This document shows positions 42,873-53,368 of a stretch of DNA of 64,000 nt, piece by piece. How positions within the stretch are numbered: position 1 is the stretch's first letter; each line of letters begins with the position of its first letter. The DNA comes from Bradymonadales bacterium (GTDB lineage: Bacteria; Bdellovibrionota; UBA2394): NCBI GenBank assembly GCA_007693605.1, contig REDG01000035.1, forward strand, positions 1-64,000, given 5' to 3'. The position numbers were made by a program, and so were the translations under genes. The notes under the pieces are model-generated. The model was not told the origin of the DNA. It did no database searches and saw only the letters and a program-made list of their open reading frames with translations.

Positions 42873-45800
42873 ATGAAGGTTTTTCAGATGCGGGGGGAAA
42901 CCGCAGACGAAGCCAGAGAGAGGCTGTCTGCGGACCTTGGAATTGATAAGGATCAGCTAAGGTTCGTTCGAGAAAAAAACAAAGAGTTCTCGTTCGAGGC
43001 TTCTGTCTGCCCTCCCATCTTGGATATTGAAGTTTCCAAAGACAAGTTGAAGGCTAGAATTCGGCGAATTCAGTTGCCTCAAGGCGATTCTGCTCCGAAG
43101 TTAACCACCGACTTTGTGCTCGAACAGCTCAAGAAGAAGGGCATTCAGTTTGGCATCAAGACGGAAGAGATTACGGCCGCTCTCTTTAAGATCTCTTCAG
43201 ATCCGAATTTTAACGACACCAAACCACTGAGCATTCTGGTCGCAGAGGGGGAGAGCCCTTCGTCGGCCCAAGGCGGACGACCGCAATGGGTGCTCGACCT
43301 GAAAAAGTTCGAAGGCGGAAAGTTTGCCTTAGCCAATAAAGATGAAGTGGTGGCGAAAGCCCCTACGGCCGTTCCCGGTCGTGAAGGTAAAACGGTGACC
43401 GGCGAGCCGATCCCTTTTGATTTTGAAGAGTCCTTTCGATTGCCCATCGGAAAGGGAATCGGAGTTCGCCGTGTGAAAGGTCATACCGAGTACTTTACTG
43501 AATCTTTCGGCCGCGTCTTCGTAGATGACGGCACTCGAGTTCGGCTCGATGTGGATATCAAAGACCAGAAGGATGGCCTAGAGGCGGTCGTGGAATTAGT
43601 CGGGCCAAAGACATTCTCAGGCAAGAGCGTCTCAGCTCAGGACATTCTTGAAGCCGCCTCTGCACACGGAGTTTCAAAAGGGCTGCTCAGTCTTGAAGAA
43701 GTCGAGAGACAGATTCGAGCCGTCAAGAAATGGCCTGCTCGTATTGTATTGGCGAAGGGAAAAGATCCGGTTGATGGGCAGCTTGGAGATCTGAAAGTTC
43801 ATTACAAAACTCCTCACTCTGAAAAGCCCCTCGATGTTGAAAGAGCCAAGTTGGGCATTGTGTTTCCGGGAGAAATCATCGCCAGCATCCAATTTGCCCA
43901 CCCTCCTCAAGACGGGTTTACCGTCTTTGGCGAAGTTCTTCGGGGGCGGCAATGCAACGAGCAACCCATCTATCCGGGAAAGAATGTGAAGCGGGTTCGG
44001 CTAGAGACTCACGAGGAGCTTCATGCCACGGCTTACGGTCAGGTCAAGATTGTGGAGGATCGAATTCATGTTGAAAACATCGTCAGAGTTTCGCAAGACG
44101 CCATGGAGGCCACTCTAGACCTGTTTCCTCAACAGCCTCTCAGGGTTGAAGATATTCAGAATCTTCTTCGAGATAAAGATGTCCTGGCGGGTTACGAGAA
44201 AGAGGATATCGAGAAAAAGCTACAGTTGGTTGCCAACGGGCAACGCCGCGAGCCTAAGCTGGTATTGGCAAAGGCGCGCCCTGTCATTCCCGGAAAGAGC
44301 GCCAAAATCCGCTACTATTTTCGCCCATCAGAGATGAAGTCGAAGGGCATTCTCATCAAATCTCAGCCGAGAGACTATTTTGCCGCCCCCGGGGATCTTT
44401 TGTTGGTCAAATTTCTTCCCGAAGAGGCCGTTGAAGGATTCAATCTCTATCGAGAAAAGATTCCTGTGCCCGCCGAGATGAAGTCCGCCGACATTCAGAT
44501 TAAAGTGGGCGATCTGATTCGAGAAGAGTTGAGGGGGAAAGATGGAGACCCCAATGATCTGCCGCGAATAGAGTTTCGGGCCGAAAGTTTTGGGGTTGTT
44601 TCGTGGAAGAACAAAGAACTCAGCTTGAAGTCGGTGATCGAGATTCCCGAGTCTGAAGACTTTGTTCAGCTTCGCTTGCCCCAGAAGAGTGATTTTGGGC
44701 GCGCCATTAGCTTTGAACTGGTGAAGAAGGTGGCAGAAGAAGAGGGAGTGCGAGTAGAGCTAGATCGAGAGGCCATTGAGAGGTGTTTGCGGACTGCGCG
44801 AGCGAAGCCTACTGATTTGGTTCCCGTGGAAATTGCCCGCTCTCAGCCCGCCAAAAACGGGGAAAACGCCAAGATCGAGTACTTTGTGAAAATCAACGGC
44901 GAGAGTGTCGAAAAGTTTGTCAGCCGCGAACTCCCCACTCCTGAAGAGATTCTTCAGGCTGATTGTGTGAGGCCGGGCGATGTGATCGCCATTAAAACTC
45001 CGGCAGGAACCGGAGAAGACGGAAAGAGTGTTTTTGGGCGCCGCATTGTGGCCGAGCGAGGGGTGGACGAGCCGTGGATGCTTGGTCGAGGACTCGAGAG
45101 ATCGAGTGATGATCGCTCTTTGGTGGTGCAGACTCAGGCTCCTGCCTTTGTTTTTGTCGAAGACGGACGATTGGTGGCCAGGTCGACTTTAGAAATTGCT
45201 CCGGACAAAATGTCAGCATCGATGACGATCTATCCTTCTTCTAACCCCAGGTTTCAGGCCAGGGAAGAGAGGGTCATGACGATGATCCAAGCGGAGGGGA
45301 TTCAGGCGGGGCTTCAGATCGAACGAATTCGCGAGGCCATTCAGAGCTGTTTAACCGATCAAGCGCCTCAAACATTTGAGGTGGCCGTTGGGCAAGCTCC
45401 AGAAGTGGGAACCGAAACCAGCTATGAGTTAGCGGTAGACACCGACCGATCTCAGCTTCGCTCTGACGGTAGCGTGGATCACAAGGCGGCCAGCGTCTTT
45501 TTGCAGGTTCGCAAGGGGCAGCTGCTCTTGCTGAAAAGGCCCGCAACTCGAGGAGCGGACGGATTCAATATTCTTGATCAAAAAATCCCTGGCATCATGG
45601 GCAAAGACTATGAGGTGGCAGCCGGAGAGGGCGTGAAAGTCTCAGATTCTGGGCTGGAATATTATTCGACCCGAGACGGAATTCTTGAATTCACTGGAAA
45701 GCGAATTCAAGTGATTGAAGGTCTCATGGTCAACGGAGATGTGGACTACTCGACGGGGAATATTGATTCGGATCAGGCGCGAGTCATCATTCGAGGTTCC

Positions 45801-46598
45801 GTCTTGCCGGGCTTTGAGCTTCGCTCAAAATCTGATGTGAAGGTCGAGAAGGTGGCCGAGGCCTGCATCATCGAAGCGGGCGGAGAGCTTTCCGTTTCGG
45901 GGGGAATCGTGGGTAAAGACAAGGCCCATATCAGTGCCAAGAAGAAGCTGGAGTGTCTCTATATTAACAGTGGAGCGACGGTGGAATGCCATGGGGACAT
46001 TGTCTCTCGAAACGAAATACTCAATAGTCAGATTCGCTCTGGCGGAAGAGTCCTCTGTGTAGAGGGTGCAGGAGCGGTGTCTGGGGGCGAGATTTGGAGT
46101 CAAAAGGGGGTCGAAGCCAAGGTTTTTGGGGCCCAAGGCTCTGAGAGCAAAACCCATATACACCTGGGCCTCAACTTTATGGAGCTCCAAGCGGCTCTTA
46201 AACGGATCGAAGATGAGGGCTTAAAGGCCAAAGAGGAGGATCTTCGATCTGAGATGGCCGAAATGGATAAGGAGCTTAAGGAGATCTATGAAAAGATTCC
46301 CGAAGCTTCGGAGAAAAGTCCGGAAGACGCGGCTGAACTACAGGCTCAATACAAAGATCTCTACGAGAACCGTAAGCTCAAAGAAGAGAAGCTAGGAACC
46401 GTAGAACGGCAAAAGGCCGTCATTCTGAAGCATGTTCAAAAGGCTAAAGATTTCAAAGTCATCGCCAGAGAGATGATTCACCCGGGAGTCGTCTTCCATC
46501 ACGAAGGCGTCGAATGGGTGATCCGGGAGCCTATGCGAGCGGTCGAGATTTCCTGGAGTGAGGCTTCTAAGAATTTTGTCATGCGAAAAGCCCCTTGA
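42873..46598 (+). CDS. Giant DUF342/FapA-family protein with N-terminal Jag-like domain
   Basis: A 1241-aa cytoplasmic protein. It begins with a Jag-N-like domain (MKVFQMRGETADEARERL), then carries at least five diverged copies of an FapA-N-like module: similar segments occur near residues 118 (SILVAEGESP), 287 (RIVLAKGKDP), 459 (KLVLAKARPV), 648 (PVEIARSQPA) and 833 (FEVAVGQAPE). The FapA right-handed beta-helix follows (about 945-1110, VNGDVDYSTGNI onward) and then a coiled coil. FapA proteins elsewhere have one N-module and are linked to flagellar assembly or polar localisation. The specific role here is unknown. Confidence 0.82.
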   Translation: MKVFQMRGETADEARERLSADLGIDKDQLRFVREKNKEFSFEASVCPPILDIEVSKDKLKARIRRIQLPQGDSAPKLTTDFVLEQLKKKGIQFGIKTEEITAALFKISSDPNFNDTKPLSILVAEGESPSSAQGGRPQWVLDLKKFEGGKFALANKDEVVAKAPTAVPGREGKTVTGEPIPFDFEESFRLPIGKGIGVRRVKGHTEYFTESFGRVFVDDGTRVRLDVDIKDQKDGLEAVVELVGPKTFSGKSVSAQDILEAASAHGVSKGLLSLEEVERQIRAVKKWPARIVLAKGKDPVDGQLGDLKVHYKTPHSEKPLDVERAKLGIVFPGEIIASIQFAHPPQDGFTVFGEVLRGRQCNEQPIYPGKNVKRVRLETHEELHATAYGQVKIVEDRIHVENIVRVSQDAMEATLDLFPQQPLRVEDIQNLLRDKDVLAGYEKEDIEKKLQLVANGQRREPKLVLAKARPVIPGKSAKIRYYFRPSEMKSKGILIKSQPRDYFAAPGDLLLVKFLPEEAVEGFNLYREKIPVPAEMKSADIQIKVGDLIREELRGKDGDPNDLPRIEFRAESFGVVSWKNKELSLKSVIEIPESEDFVQLRLPQKSDFGRAISFELVKKVAEEEGVRVELDREAIERCLRTARAKPTDLVPVEIARSQPAKNGENAKIEYFVKINGESVEKFVSRELPTPEEILQADCVRPGDVIAIKTPAGTGEDGKSVFGRRIVAERGVDEPWMLGRGLERSSDDRSLVVQTQAPAFVFVEDGRLVARSTLEIAPDKMSASMTIYPSSNPRFQAREERVMTMIQAEGIQAGLQIERIREAIQSCLTDQAPQTFEVAVGQAPEVGTETSYELAVDTDRSQLRSDGSVDHKAASVFLQVRKGQLLLLKRPATRGADGFNILDQKIPGIMGKDYEVAAGEGVKVSDSGLEYYSTRDGILEFTGKRIQVIEGLMVNGDVDYSTGNIDSDQARVIIRGSVLPGFELRSKSDVKVEKVAEACIIEAGGELSVSGGIVGKDKAHISAKKKLECLYINSGATVECHGDIVSRNEILNSQIRSGGRVLCVEGAGAVSGGEIWSQKGVEAKVFGAQGSESKTHIHLGLNFMELQAALKRIEDEGLKAKEEDLRSEMAEMDKELKEIYEKIPEASEKSPEDAAELQAQYKDLYENRKLKEEKLGTVERQKAVILKHVQKAKDFKVIAREMIHPGVVFHHEGVEWVIREPMRAVEISWSEASKNFVMRKAP

Positions 46599-46600
46599 AT

Positions 46601-46622
46601 TGCTAACGGCCCGTCTGCTTTG
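46601..46622 (+). repeat. Dispersed intergenic repeat, partial copy 3
   Basis: TGCTAACGGCCCGTCTGCTTTG follows the DUF342 stop directly and matches the right half of copies at 38341-38356 and 60438-60456. Confidence 0.5.
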
Positions 46623-46845
46623 TGGGGGGAGAGGGCATTTTCGGGGGCTTTTCCCCCTTGACCAGTTCTTCAGCTGGTTTTACACCTGTGCTTCTATGGC
46701 AACGGAAAATTCAAAGGGGGCTCGCCGCTTTGTAGGCTGGCAAAAGACTCCTATTCAACAGGCGAGTTTCGGCTCAACCACCAAGGGGGGGCGTAGAAAG
46801 AGTTTTGAAATCAAGGGCGCTCGGGGCAGCTTGAAGCTAGAGTCG

Positions 46846-47274
46846 ATGAAGACCTACTTGTTAGATGCTTCTTTAGTTCCTGTCGGACGACTGGCGACGG
46901 TGGCCGCAAGCCTACTTTCAGGAAAGCATAAGCCCTCGTTCACCCCAGGAGCTAATTCTGGAGATCAGGTGGTTGTGATCAATGCGAATCGCGCTTTCTT
47001 TAGTTCAAATAAAGCAGAAAAGAAAATTTACTACTGGCATACAGGCTGGATGGGCGGGCTAAAAATGAGAACCGCCGGTGAAGCGCTTGAGAGAAACCCA
47101 GAGAGAGTGATCTTTGAAGCAGTCGAGGGCATGTTGCCAAAAAACCGACTCTCTCAACGGCAGCTTGTTCATCTGAAAATTTATAAGACGGCAGATCATC
47201 CCCATCAGGCACAGAAACCCTATGCCTTGACGGAAGAACATTTTGGTTTGAAAAAACTTGGGCTTGGAGACTAG
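46846..47274 (+). CDS. rplM: Ribosomal protein L13
   Basis: Large-subunit ribosomal protein, 142 aa from the ATG at 46846. GRLATVAASLLSGKHKPSFTPGANSGDQVVVINA and the AVEGMLPKNRLSQRQLVHLKIY region are unmistakable. Relative to E. coli L13 it lacks about 14 N-terminal residues and has a longer C-terminus. The frame stays open upstream to an ATG at 46696, which would add a basic 50-residue leader; I treat that as possible but less likely, since the region could also be a 5' regulatory leader. rpsI follows closely. Confidence 0.9.
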   Translation: MKTYLLDASLVPVGRLATVAASLLSGKHKPSFTPGANSGDQVVVINANRAFFSSNKAEKKIYYWHTGWMGGLKMRTAGEALERNPERVIFEAVEGMLPKNRLSQRQLVHLKIYKTADHPHQAQKPYALTEEHFGLKKLGLGD

Positions 47275-47279
47275 AGGAT

Positions 47280-47672
47280 ATGGCATCGAATCAGATTTTT
47301 CACGCAGTAGGAAAGCGAAAGACTTCGATCGCTCGGATCTATCTGCAAAAGGGAAAGGGAGTGGTCACAGTCAACTCTCGACCTCTGAGTGAGTATTTTG
47401 ATGAATTGAATCGTTTTAAACTTTTGAGATCTTTGAAGACCTTGGGTTTGGAGTCTCAAATGGATGTCAGTGTGAATGTAGAAGGAGGCGGCCCTTCATC
47501 TCAGGCTGAAGCCTGCATGTTTGGAATTGCCAAAGCTTTGACGCTTGTCGACGCAGGGCATCGCCCTGAGCTCAAAAAGAATTCTCTGCTCACTCGAGAT
47601 GCTCGAGTGGTCGAGCGCAAGAAGTACGGCCATAAAAAAGCCAGAAAGAGCTTCCAGTTCTCGAAACGATAG
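47280..47672 (+). CDS. rpsI: Ribosomal protein S9
   Basis: Small-subunit protein of 130 aa. AVGKRKTSIARIYLQKGKG, VNVEGGGPSSQAEA and the C-terminal KKYGHKKARKSFQFSKR, which reaches into the tRNA site, are diagnostic. Five bases after rplM, in the usual rplM-rpsI order; AGAGG lies before the ATG. Confidence 0.96.
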   Translation: MASNQIFHAVGKRKTSIARIYLQKGKGVVTVNSRPLSEYFDELNRFKLLRSLKTLGLESQMDVSVNVEGGGPSSQAEACMFGIAKALTLVDAGHRPELKKNSLLTRDARVVERKKYGHKKARKSFQFSKR

Positions 47673-47784
47673 AGCGGACTCTCCACTCCTCGCCATCGCT
47701 TCCTCATCTTTAGAAATGATAGCTCATGGGCCCTCTTTTTTTGGAGCGTCAAAATCGACGCTTTCTTTTCCCTGCCCGAAAGCA

Positions 47785-47793
47785 TGGTATACT
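47785..47793 (+). promoter_or_regulatory. Candidate extended -10 promoter for rpoN
   Basis: TGGTATACT matches an extended -10 (TGn followed by TATACT). It would start transcription only a few bases before the rpoN ATG. No good -35 is visible at 17 bases. Confidence 0.3.
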
Positions 47794-47806
47794 ACTTGCA
47801 GGTCCT

Positions 47807-49405
47807 ATGGCAGCTGATTTACGCCTATCGATGAAACTCGGCCAGCAGATGGTCATGACGCCTCAGTTGCAGGCGGCCATCAAACTGCTGCAGATGAACC
47901 GTCTCGAACTGACTGAGACCATTAACGCTGAACTCCTTGAAAACCCACTTCTTGAAGAAACGGCTGAACTGTCTGAGCTGGAACTCAAGAAAGCAGAGCT
48001 AGAAAAACAGGCGAATTCCTCTGAGAGTCTGCAAGAGGTTAGTCCCGAGAAGGACAAAGACCCTGAGTTTGATTGGGAGGCCTATCTCGAACAGAGTTTC
48101 TCTTATTCGGGAAAGAGCACCGGAGGGCTTGGGCATGACCCCAACCAAGAAGAGGGTCCGGGCTTTGAGGCCAATCACACGCGCGCAAGAAGTCTGTCGG
48201 AGCATTTGCTGCAACAGGTTCAAATCAATGAGTTTAATGGGGTCGAGAAAGAGATCGCGCAAGACATCATTGGCTGTCTTGATGATCAGGGCTATTTTCG
48301 TGAACCATTAGAAGATCTCGCGAAAAGAAGCGAGGTTCCTCTCGAACAGGCGGAGTTCGTACTGCAGTTGGTGCAGGAACTGGATCCGCCTGGGGTGGCG
48401 GCCCGAGACCTCAGAGAATGCCTCTTGATTCAGTTGAAGCAAGCCAAGCTTCGCTTCAAGTCGCACAAAGAGCTTTTAAAGCAACTCATCGAAGACCATC
48501 TGGTTCACTTAGAGAAGAGAAACTTTAAGTTGATCGCAAAAGAAATGGGATTGGAGATGGAAGAACTAGGCGAGTTGATCGAAACTCTTCAGGAGTTTGA
48601 ACCCCGTCCGGCAAGACCCTTTTCTGAGGTCGACAACAACTACATCACTCCCGATATCTATATCTATCAAATGAATGACGAGTTTGTGATCTCAATGAAC
48701 GAAGACGGATTGCCAAAGCTTCGCATCAGTCGATTGTATCGAGACATTTTACGGACCCTTCCCGAAGCAAAGAAGTTGATTGAGACCGCCAGTGCAAAGT
48801 CAAAAGAGAGTGTAGAGGAAGAGTTGGGCATATTGGCAGACAAGCTTGTGGATCAACAAAGGCCCATGGAGGGCGCTGAGGAGAGTGGGCAAGATCCTCG
48901 AACCTATATTCAGGGGAAGCTTCGCGGGGCTCTCTGGCTGATTCGTTCCATTCATCAGAGGCAGCGCACCATCTTTAAGGTGACCGAAAGTATTGTAAAG
49001 AGTCAGAGGGACTTTCTGATTCATGGGGTGAGTCATCTTCGACCGATGGTCTTGAAAGATGTGGCCGCAGATATTGGGATGCATGAGTCTACGATTTCGC
49101 GAGTGACCTCAAATAAATATGTGCATACGCCCCAAGGAATTTTTGAGTTGAAGTACTTCTTTTCAAGCGCTATTCAGAGAACCAATGGCCAAGACATTGC
49201 TGCCGAGAGTGTTAAAGAGAAGATCAAGTTGATTGTGAAGTCTGAAGATGAGCAGAATCCGACAAGCGATCAGGGCATTGTTGACGAGCTGCGCCGACAA
49301 GGGATTGACATCGCTCGTCGAACGGTTGCGAAGTACCGAGAGATGTTGGGAATTCTCCCATCTTCTCAGAGAAAGACATTAGTCAAATCTAAGCGAATCC
49401 GTTAA
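47807..49405 (+). CDS. rpoN: RNA polymerase sigma-54 factor
   Basis: Sigma-54 directs polymerase to -24/-12 promoters and needs an AAA+ activator. The glutamine/leucine-rich region I is at the N-terminus (LGQQMVMTPQLQAAIKLLQMNRLEL), followed by an acidic linker, the core-binding domain and the C-terminal RpoN box (ARRTVAKYREMLGI). At 532 aa it is of normal size. The ATG at 47807 fits homologues; an upstream in-frame ATG adds only low-quality sequence. Confidence 0.95.
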   Translation: MAADLRLSMKLGQQMVMTPQLQAAIKLLQMNRLELTETINAELLENPLLEETAELSELELKKAELEKQANSSESLQEVSPEKDKDPEFDWEAYLEQSFSYSGKSTGGLGHDPNQEEGPGFEANHTRARSLSEHLLQQVQINEFNGVEKEIAQDIIGCLDDQGYFREPLEDLAKRSEVPLEQAEFVLQLVQELDPPGVAARDLRECLLIQLKQAKLRFKSHKELLKQLIEDHLVHLEKRNFKLIAKEMGLEMEELGELIETLQEFEPRPARPFSEVDNNYITPDIYIYQMNDEFVISMNEDGLPKLRISRLYRDILRTLPEAKKLIETASAKSKESVEEELGILADKLVDQQRPMEGAEESGQDPRTYIQGKLRGALWLIRSIHQRQRTIFKVTESIVKSQRDFLIHGVSHLRPMVLKDVAADIGMHESTISRVTSNKYVHTPQGIFELKYFFSSAIQRTNGQDIAAESVKEKIKLIVKSEDEQNPTSDQGIVDELRRQGIDIARRTVAKYREMLGILPSSQRKTLVKSKRIR

Positions 49406-49413
49406 AGATATAG

Positions 49414-50487
49414 GTGATGAGCAGAAACTCAAAAGGCCGAGAACGATGGAAGCAAGGCTTCCGCCAACGCTTTGGCTGGTTGCGACATTGGCTTAAAAGA
49501 GATCCAGAGCCTCTCACTCTGCTCCTGATGACCAAGGGTCATCTCGAAGTTCGAAAGCTCTATCTCAGCCCGAAAAGTATCTGGTGGATTAAAATCGGCA
49601 GTGTAGCGGCAGTTTGCTTTCTGGCACTGAGTACCGTTATTTTTATTCAGTTTGTGGTGACTCTCCCCGACAGAAGTTTACTGGAACGAGAGAACCTCGC
49701 CCTACAGAGAGAGTTGAATCATATTCAGTTCCATCTCGATACATTGCAGACCACAGTCGACCGAGTACAGCGCTTCAACCACAAGTTGCGAGCGCTGACG
49801 GATGTGGATAAAGAGTTTGCCAAGAGACAGCAGGGTCCTCTCGGTCAGGGAGGGGGAGAAGAAGTAGTTGAAGACGGAGAATTTCTGTACCACTTCGGGG
49901 ACTTTAGTATCGAAGAGAATAGTTTGGAGTTAGCAAGAGATTCGCAGCCGCACCTTGATCGGCGCCAGAGGTTTTTAGTTCAGAAATTGTACTCTTGGAT
50001 GAATCGCCTCTACCGAGACACGGAGCTAGAGAGTCAGAGCGTGGAGGAGTTGTTCGAAGTTCTGAAGGGCCAAAAGCTTCAGCTCGCGGCAACGCCGTCG
50101 ATTATGCCGGTGCGAGGCTGGGTCACCTCTCACTTTGGATACCGAATTGACCCCTTCTCGGGGCGAAGGTCACTTCATCGGGGAATGGATGTGGCGGCTC
50201 GTAAGGGTTCCCCAATTGTTTCCCCAGCCGAAGGGGTCGTGAGCTTTTCGGGGCCTTACGGGGGCTTTGGAAATACGGTGATTGTGTTTCATGGTTATGG
50301 AATTTCGACCCTCTATGCCCATGCGCAAGATCTTCTGGTTCGAGCCGGACAGCGGGTCAGCCGAGGGGATGTTTTGGCGACGGTCGGCAACACGGGCCGG
50401 TCTACAGGCGCTCACCTACACTATGAAGTTCGGGTCAACGGAATTCAGGTAGATCCGCGCAAGTACATCCTGGATCGCTCTCTCTAG
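49414..50487 (+). CDS. Membrane-anchored M23 peptidase
   Basis: A 357-aa protein: cytoplasmic basic N-terminus, one membrane helix (about 60-82), a periplasmic coiled coil (about 88-130), then a lysostaphin-type M23 domain. The zinc ligands are visible as HRGMD and HLHYE, with SHFGYRIDPFSGRR before them. The active-site set is complete, so it probably cleaves peptidoglycan cross-links, rather than being an inactive NlpD/EnvC-type activator. It follows rpoN by 8 bp. Confidence 0.9.
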   Translation: MMSRNSKGRERWKQGFRQRFGWLRHWLKRDPEPLTLLLMTKGHLEVRKLYLSPKSIWWIKIGSVAAVCFLALSTVIFIQFVVTLPDRSLLERENLALQRELNHIQFHLDTLQTTVDRVQRFNHKLRALTDVDKEFAKRQQGPLGQGGGEEVVEDGEFLYHFGDFSIEENSLELARDSQPHLDRRQRFLVQKLYSWMNRLYRDTELESQSVEELFEVLKGQKLQLAATPSIMPVRGWVTSHFGYRIDPFSGRRSLHRGMDVAARKGSPIVSPAEGVVSFSGPYGGFGNTVIVFHGYGISTLYAHAQDLLVRAGQRVSRGDVLATVGNTGRSTGAHLHYEVRVNGIQVDPRKYILDRSL

Positions 50488-50547
50488 TGTGTCTGACATT
50501 TAAGCGTTTACGAAGAATTTCCTTTTCAGCTAGGTTGAAGATTCAAG

Positions 50548-53199
50548 ATGCAAAGTTTTTTCAAAAGATTTCTGGGCTCTAGAAACGATCGTGAAGTCGC
50601 GCGTCTCATGGCAGAAGTCGGCAAGATCAACGCGTTTGAAGCCGATTTAGAGCGGCTCTCAGATGATCAACTGAAGGCCAAGACTCAAGAGTTTCGAGAG
50701 CGACTCGAGAAATCAGAGAGCTTGGATGGTCTTTTGCATGAGGCCTTTGCCTGCGTCCGAGAGGCCTCGAAGAGGCATTTAAAGCTCAGGCACTACGATG
50801 TTCAGATGGTGGGGGGCATGGCCCTTCATCAAGGCAAGATCGCGGAGATGAAAACGGGTGAGGGAAAGACCTTGATGTCGACCCTTCCGATTTATCTGAA
50901 TGCTTTGAGTGGAAAAGGGGTTCACCTCGTCACGGTGAACGACTATCTGGCGAAGAGGGATGCGGAGTGGATGGGGCCCATCTATGAAGCTTTGGGCATG
51001 AGTGTTGGAGTGATTGTGCATGGGATTGATGATGTGGCTCGAAAAGCCGCTTATGCTTGTGACATCACCTACGGCACAAACAATGAGTTTGGTTTTGACT
51101 ATCTTCGCGACAATATGAAAGTTCAGTTGGAGAATCTCTGCCAAAGAGAGCTGAACTACGCGATCGTCGATGAGGTGGATAGCATCCTGATTGATGAGGC
51201 AAGAACTCCCCTGATTATTTCAGGGCCCTCCACCAAGTCTTCTGATAAGTATTCTCGTTTAAATCGGGTGATTCCCTTCTTGAAGAGAGAAGTTCATTAC
51301 ACAATGGATGAGAAGTCTAGAACGGTGCACCTGACGGACGAAGGGGTCGAAGAGGTGCAGAAACGATTGGGCGTCGACAATCTTTATGATCCTCGTCATA
51401 TGGAGACTTTGCATCATGTCGATCAGGCGCTGAAAGCCCATGTCATGTTCAAGAAAGATGTCGACTATGTGGTGAAAGATGGCCAGGTCATTATCGTCGA
51501 TGAGTTCACTGGGCGACTGGCCCCAGGCCGCCGTTACGGGGATGGCTTACACCAAGCCTTAGAAGCCAAAGAAGGCGTTCAAGTTGCGACGGAGAATCAA
51601 ACTCTCGCCTCCATTACCTATCAGAATTATTTTCGAATGTACTCTAAGCTAGCGGGAATGACTGGAACGGCAGAGACCGAAGCGGAAGAGTTTGCATCCA
51701 TTTATAAGCTGGATGTTCTTGTCATTCCGACTCATCGCCCTATGATTCGTATCGATCACTCGGATGTGATTTACAAGACGAGTCGGGCTCGAGATCGGGC
51801 AGTGGCCGAAGACATCAAAGAGAGGCATCAGAAGGGCCAGCCCGTTTTGGTGGGCACGGTCTCGATTGAAAAATCAGAGAGGCTGAGCGAGCTTCTAAAG
51901 AAAGAGTCTGTCCCTCATCATGTGTTGAACGCGAAGCATCATGAGAAAGAAGCCCAGATTGTGGCGGCCGCCGGTCAGAAGGGTTCTGTGACAATCGCCA
52001 CAAATATGGCCGGTCGAGGGACCGACATTAAGCTCGAAGAAGGAGTAGCCGATCTTGGAGGCTTATACATTGTCGGCTGTGAACGGCATGAGGCTCGTCG
52101 GATTGATAATCAGCTGAGAGGCCGCTCGGGGCGGCAAGGGGACCCCGGAGAGAGCCGGTTCTATCTGAGTCTTGAAGACCAGATGCTGCGAGTCTTTGCG
52201 GGCGATCGGATGATGAAAATCATGAACTTCTTTGGCATGGAAGAAGATGAACCGATCGAAGCCAGAATGATTAGTAAGTCCATCGAAGATGCCCAGACTC
52301 GAATGGAGGGTCGCAACTTTGATACCAGAAAGCATCTTCTGAAGTATGATGATGTGATGAACCACCAGAGAAAGGTGGTGTATCAGTGGCGCCGAAAACT
52401 TCTTGGAAAAGAAGATGTTCGCACGGAGATTCAGGAGAGCGCCGAAGAAGTGATCGGAGCCATTTGTGAAGAGCATATTCCTCCAAAGGCGGTGGTGGAG
52501 GACTGGGACTGGTCTGGATTGAAAGAGTCCATGCTTCGTTTTGTCGGAGAAGACCTCGGCTTGGACGAAATTCAAAAAGAGATTGAGGACGCCCCTCCCT
52601 CGACGGCCGATCAGAAGCTTTTTGAGGCCATCGTGACTCGGTGGGAAAAGTATTACGGCGAACTTGAGAGTGAATTGACCCCGGAACTTCTTCGGCGGCG
52701 AGAGCGGGTGGTCTTTTTGCACACCCTAGACGACCGATGGAGAGAGCATCTGCTCAATATGGATCATTTGCGAGAGGGGATCAATCTTAGGGGTTACGCT
52801 CAAAAGGATCCGGTTCTTGATTATCAAAAGGAGAGCTTCCGACTCTTTGAGTTGATGTTCGCCCGAGTGAAGCAAGAGGGGGTCGAAAGGCTCAACCGCC
52901 TCAAGGCGCTTATGGCCTTTGAAGAGGCTCAAAGAATGATGAGCCCTGAAATGCGCCGACAAAAACTTTTAGCCGAAATGGACGAAGAGCAAAGGCTACG
53001 ATCTGAGCGGGCCAGAAAGTTGGCAGAAGCCTCTTCAGCGGCCCGAAGGGGCGGGCAGGCGTCGGCGGCCAAGCCCGAGACCATGCGAAGACAAGAAGAG
53101 AAGGTGGGTCGAAATGACCCCTGTCCCTGCGGAAGCGGCAAGAAATTTAAGAAGTGTCATGGGATCAGCAGTAGCGCGAGCCTCCAGGAGAAGGGTTAA
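50548..53199 (+). CDS. secA: Preprotein translocase ATPase SecA
   Basis: Motor of Sec export. KTGEGKTLM (Walker A), [19 protein letters not shown] (DEAD region), [33 protein letters not shown] and the C-terminal zinc tail [14 protein letters not shown], which binds SecB or ribosomes, are all present. 883 aa is normal. SecG is encoded in the glycolytic operon downstream. Confidence 0.98.
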   Translation: MQSFFKRFLGSRNDREVARLMAEVGKINAFEADLERLSDDQLKAKTQEFRERLEKSESLDGLLHEAFACVREASKRHLKLRHYDVQMVGGMALHQGKIAEMKTGEGKTLMSTLPIYLNALSGKGVHLVTVNDYLAKRDAEWMGPIYEALGMSVGVIVHGIDDVARKAAYACDITYGTNNEFGFDYLRDNMKVQLENLCQRELNYAIVDEVDSILIDEARTPLIISGPSTKSSDKYSRLNRVIPFLKREVHYTMDEKSRTVHLTDEGVEEVQKRLGVDNLYDPRHMETLHHVDQALKAHVMFKKDVDYVVKDGQVIIVDEFTGRLAPGRRYGDGLHQALEAKEGVQVATENQTLASITYQNYFRMYSKLAGMTGTAETEAEEFASIYKLDVLVIPTHRPMIRIDHSDVIYKTSRARDRAVAEDIKERHQKGQPVLVGTVSIEKSERLSELLKKESVPHHVLNAKHHEKEAQIVAAAGQKGSVTIATNMAGRGTDIKLEEGVADLGGLYIVGCERHEARRIDNQLRGRSGRQGDPGESRFYLSLEDQMLRVFAGDRMMKIMNFFGMEEDEPIEARMISKSIEDAQTRMEGRNFDTRKHLLKYDDVMNHQRKVVYQWRRKLLGKEDVRTEIQESAEEVIGAICEEHIPPKAVVEDWDWSGLKESMLRFVGEDLGLDEIQKEIEDAPPSTADQKLFEAIVTRWEKYYGELESELTPELLRRRERVVFLHTLDDRWREHLLNMDHLREGINLRGYAQKDPVLDYQKESFRLFELMFARVKQEGVERLNRLKALMAFEEAQRMMSPEMRRQKLLAEMDEEQRLRSERARKLAEASSAARRGGQASAAKPETMRRQEEKVGRNDPCPCGSGKKFKKCHGISSSASLQEKG

Positions 53200-53368
53200 A
53201 GGAGGTAACCAGCCCTCGATTTAAAGAGGTTGGTCATCCATAATTTCTCGGGATTTGTTTAACCGACACCAGTTGCCCTGTTTTTCCACCTAAGTGACAC
53301 ACTGGTAATACACTGAAAAGAGGGCATTTTCCTTTTCCTAAATCATATGGTATTATAAGACATAGGTT

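Noticed and set aside
46640-46660. GGGGGCTTTTCCCCC hairpin after the DUF342 gene
   Set aside because: Only a 5-bp stem and no T-run after it, so I do not call it a terminator.
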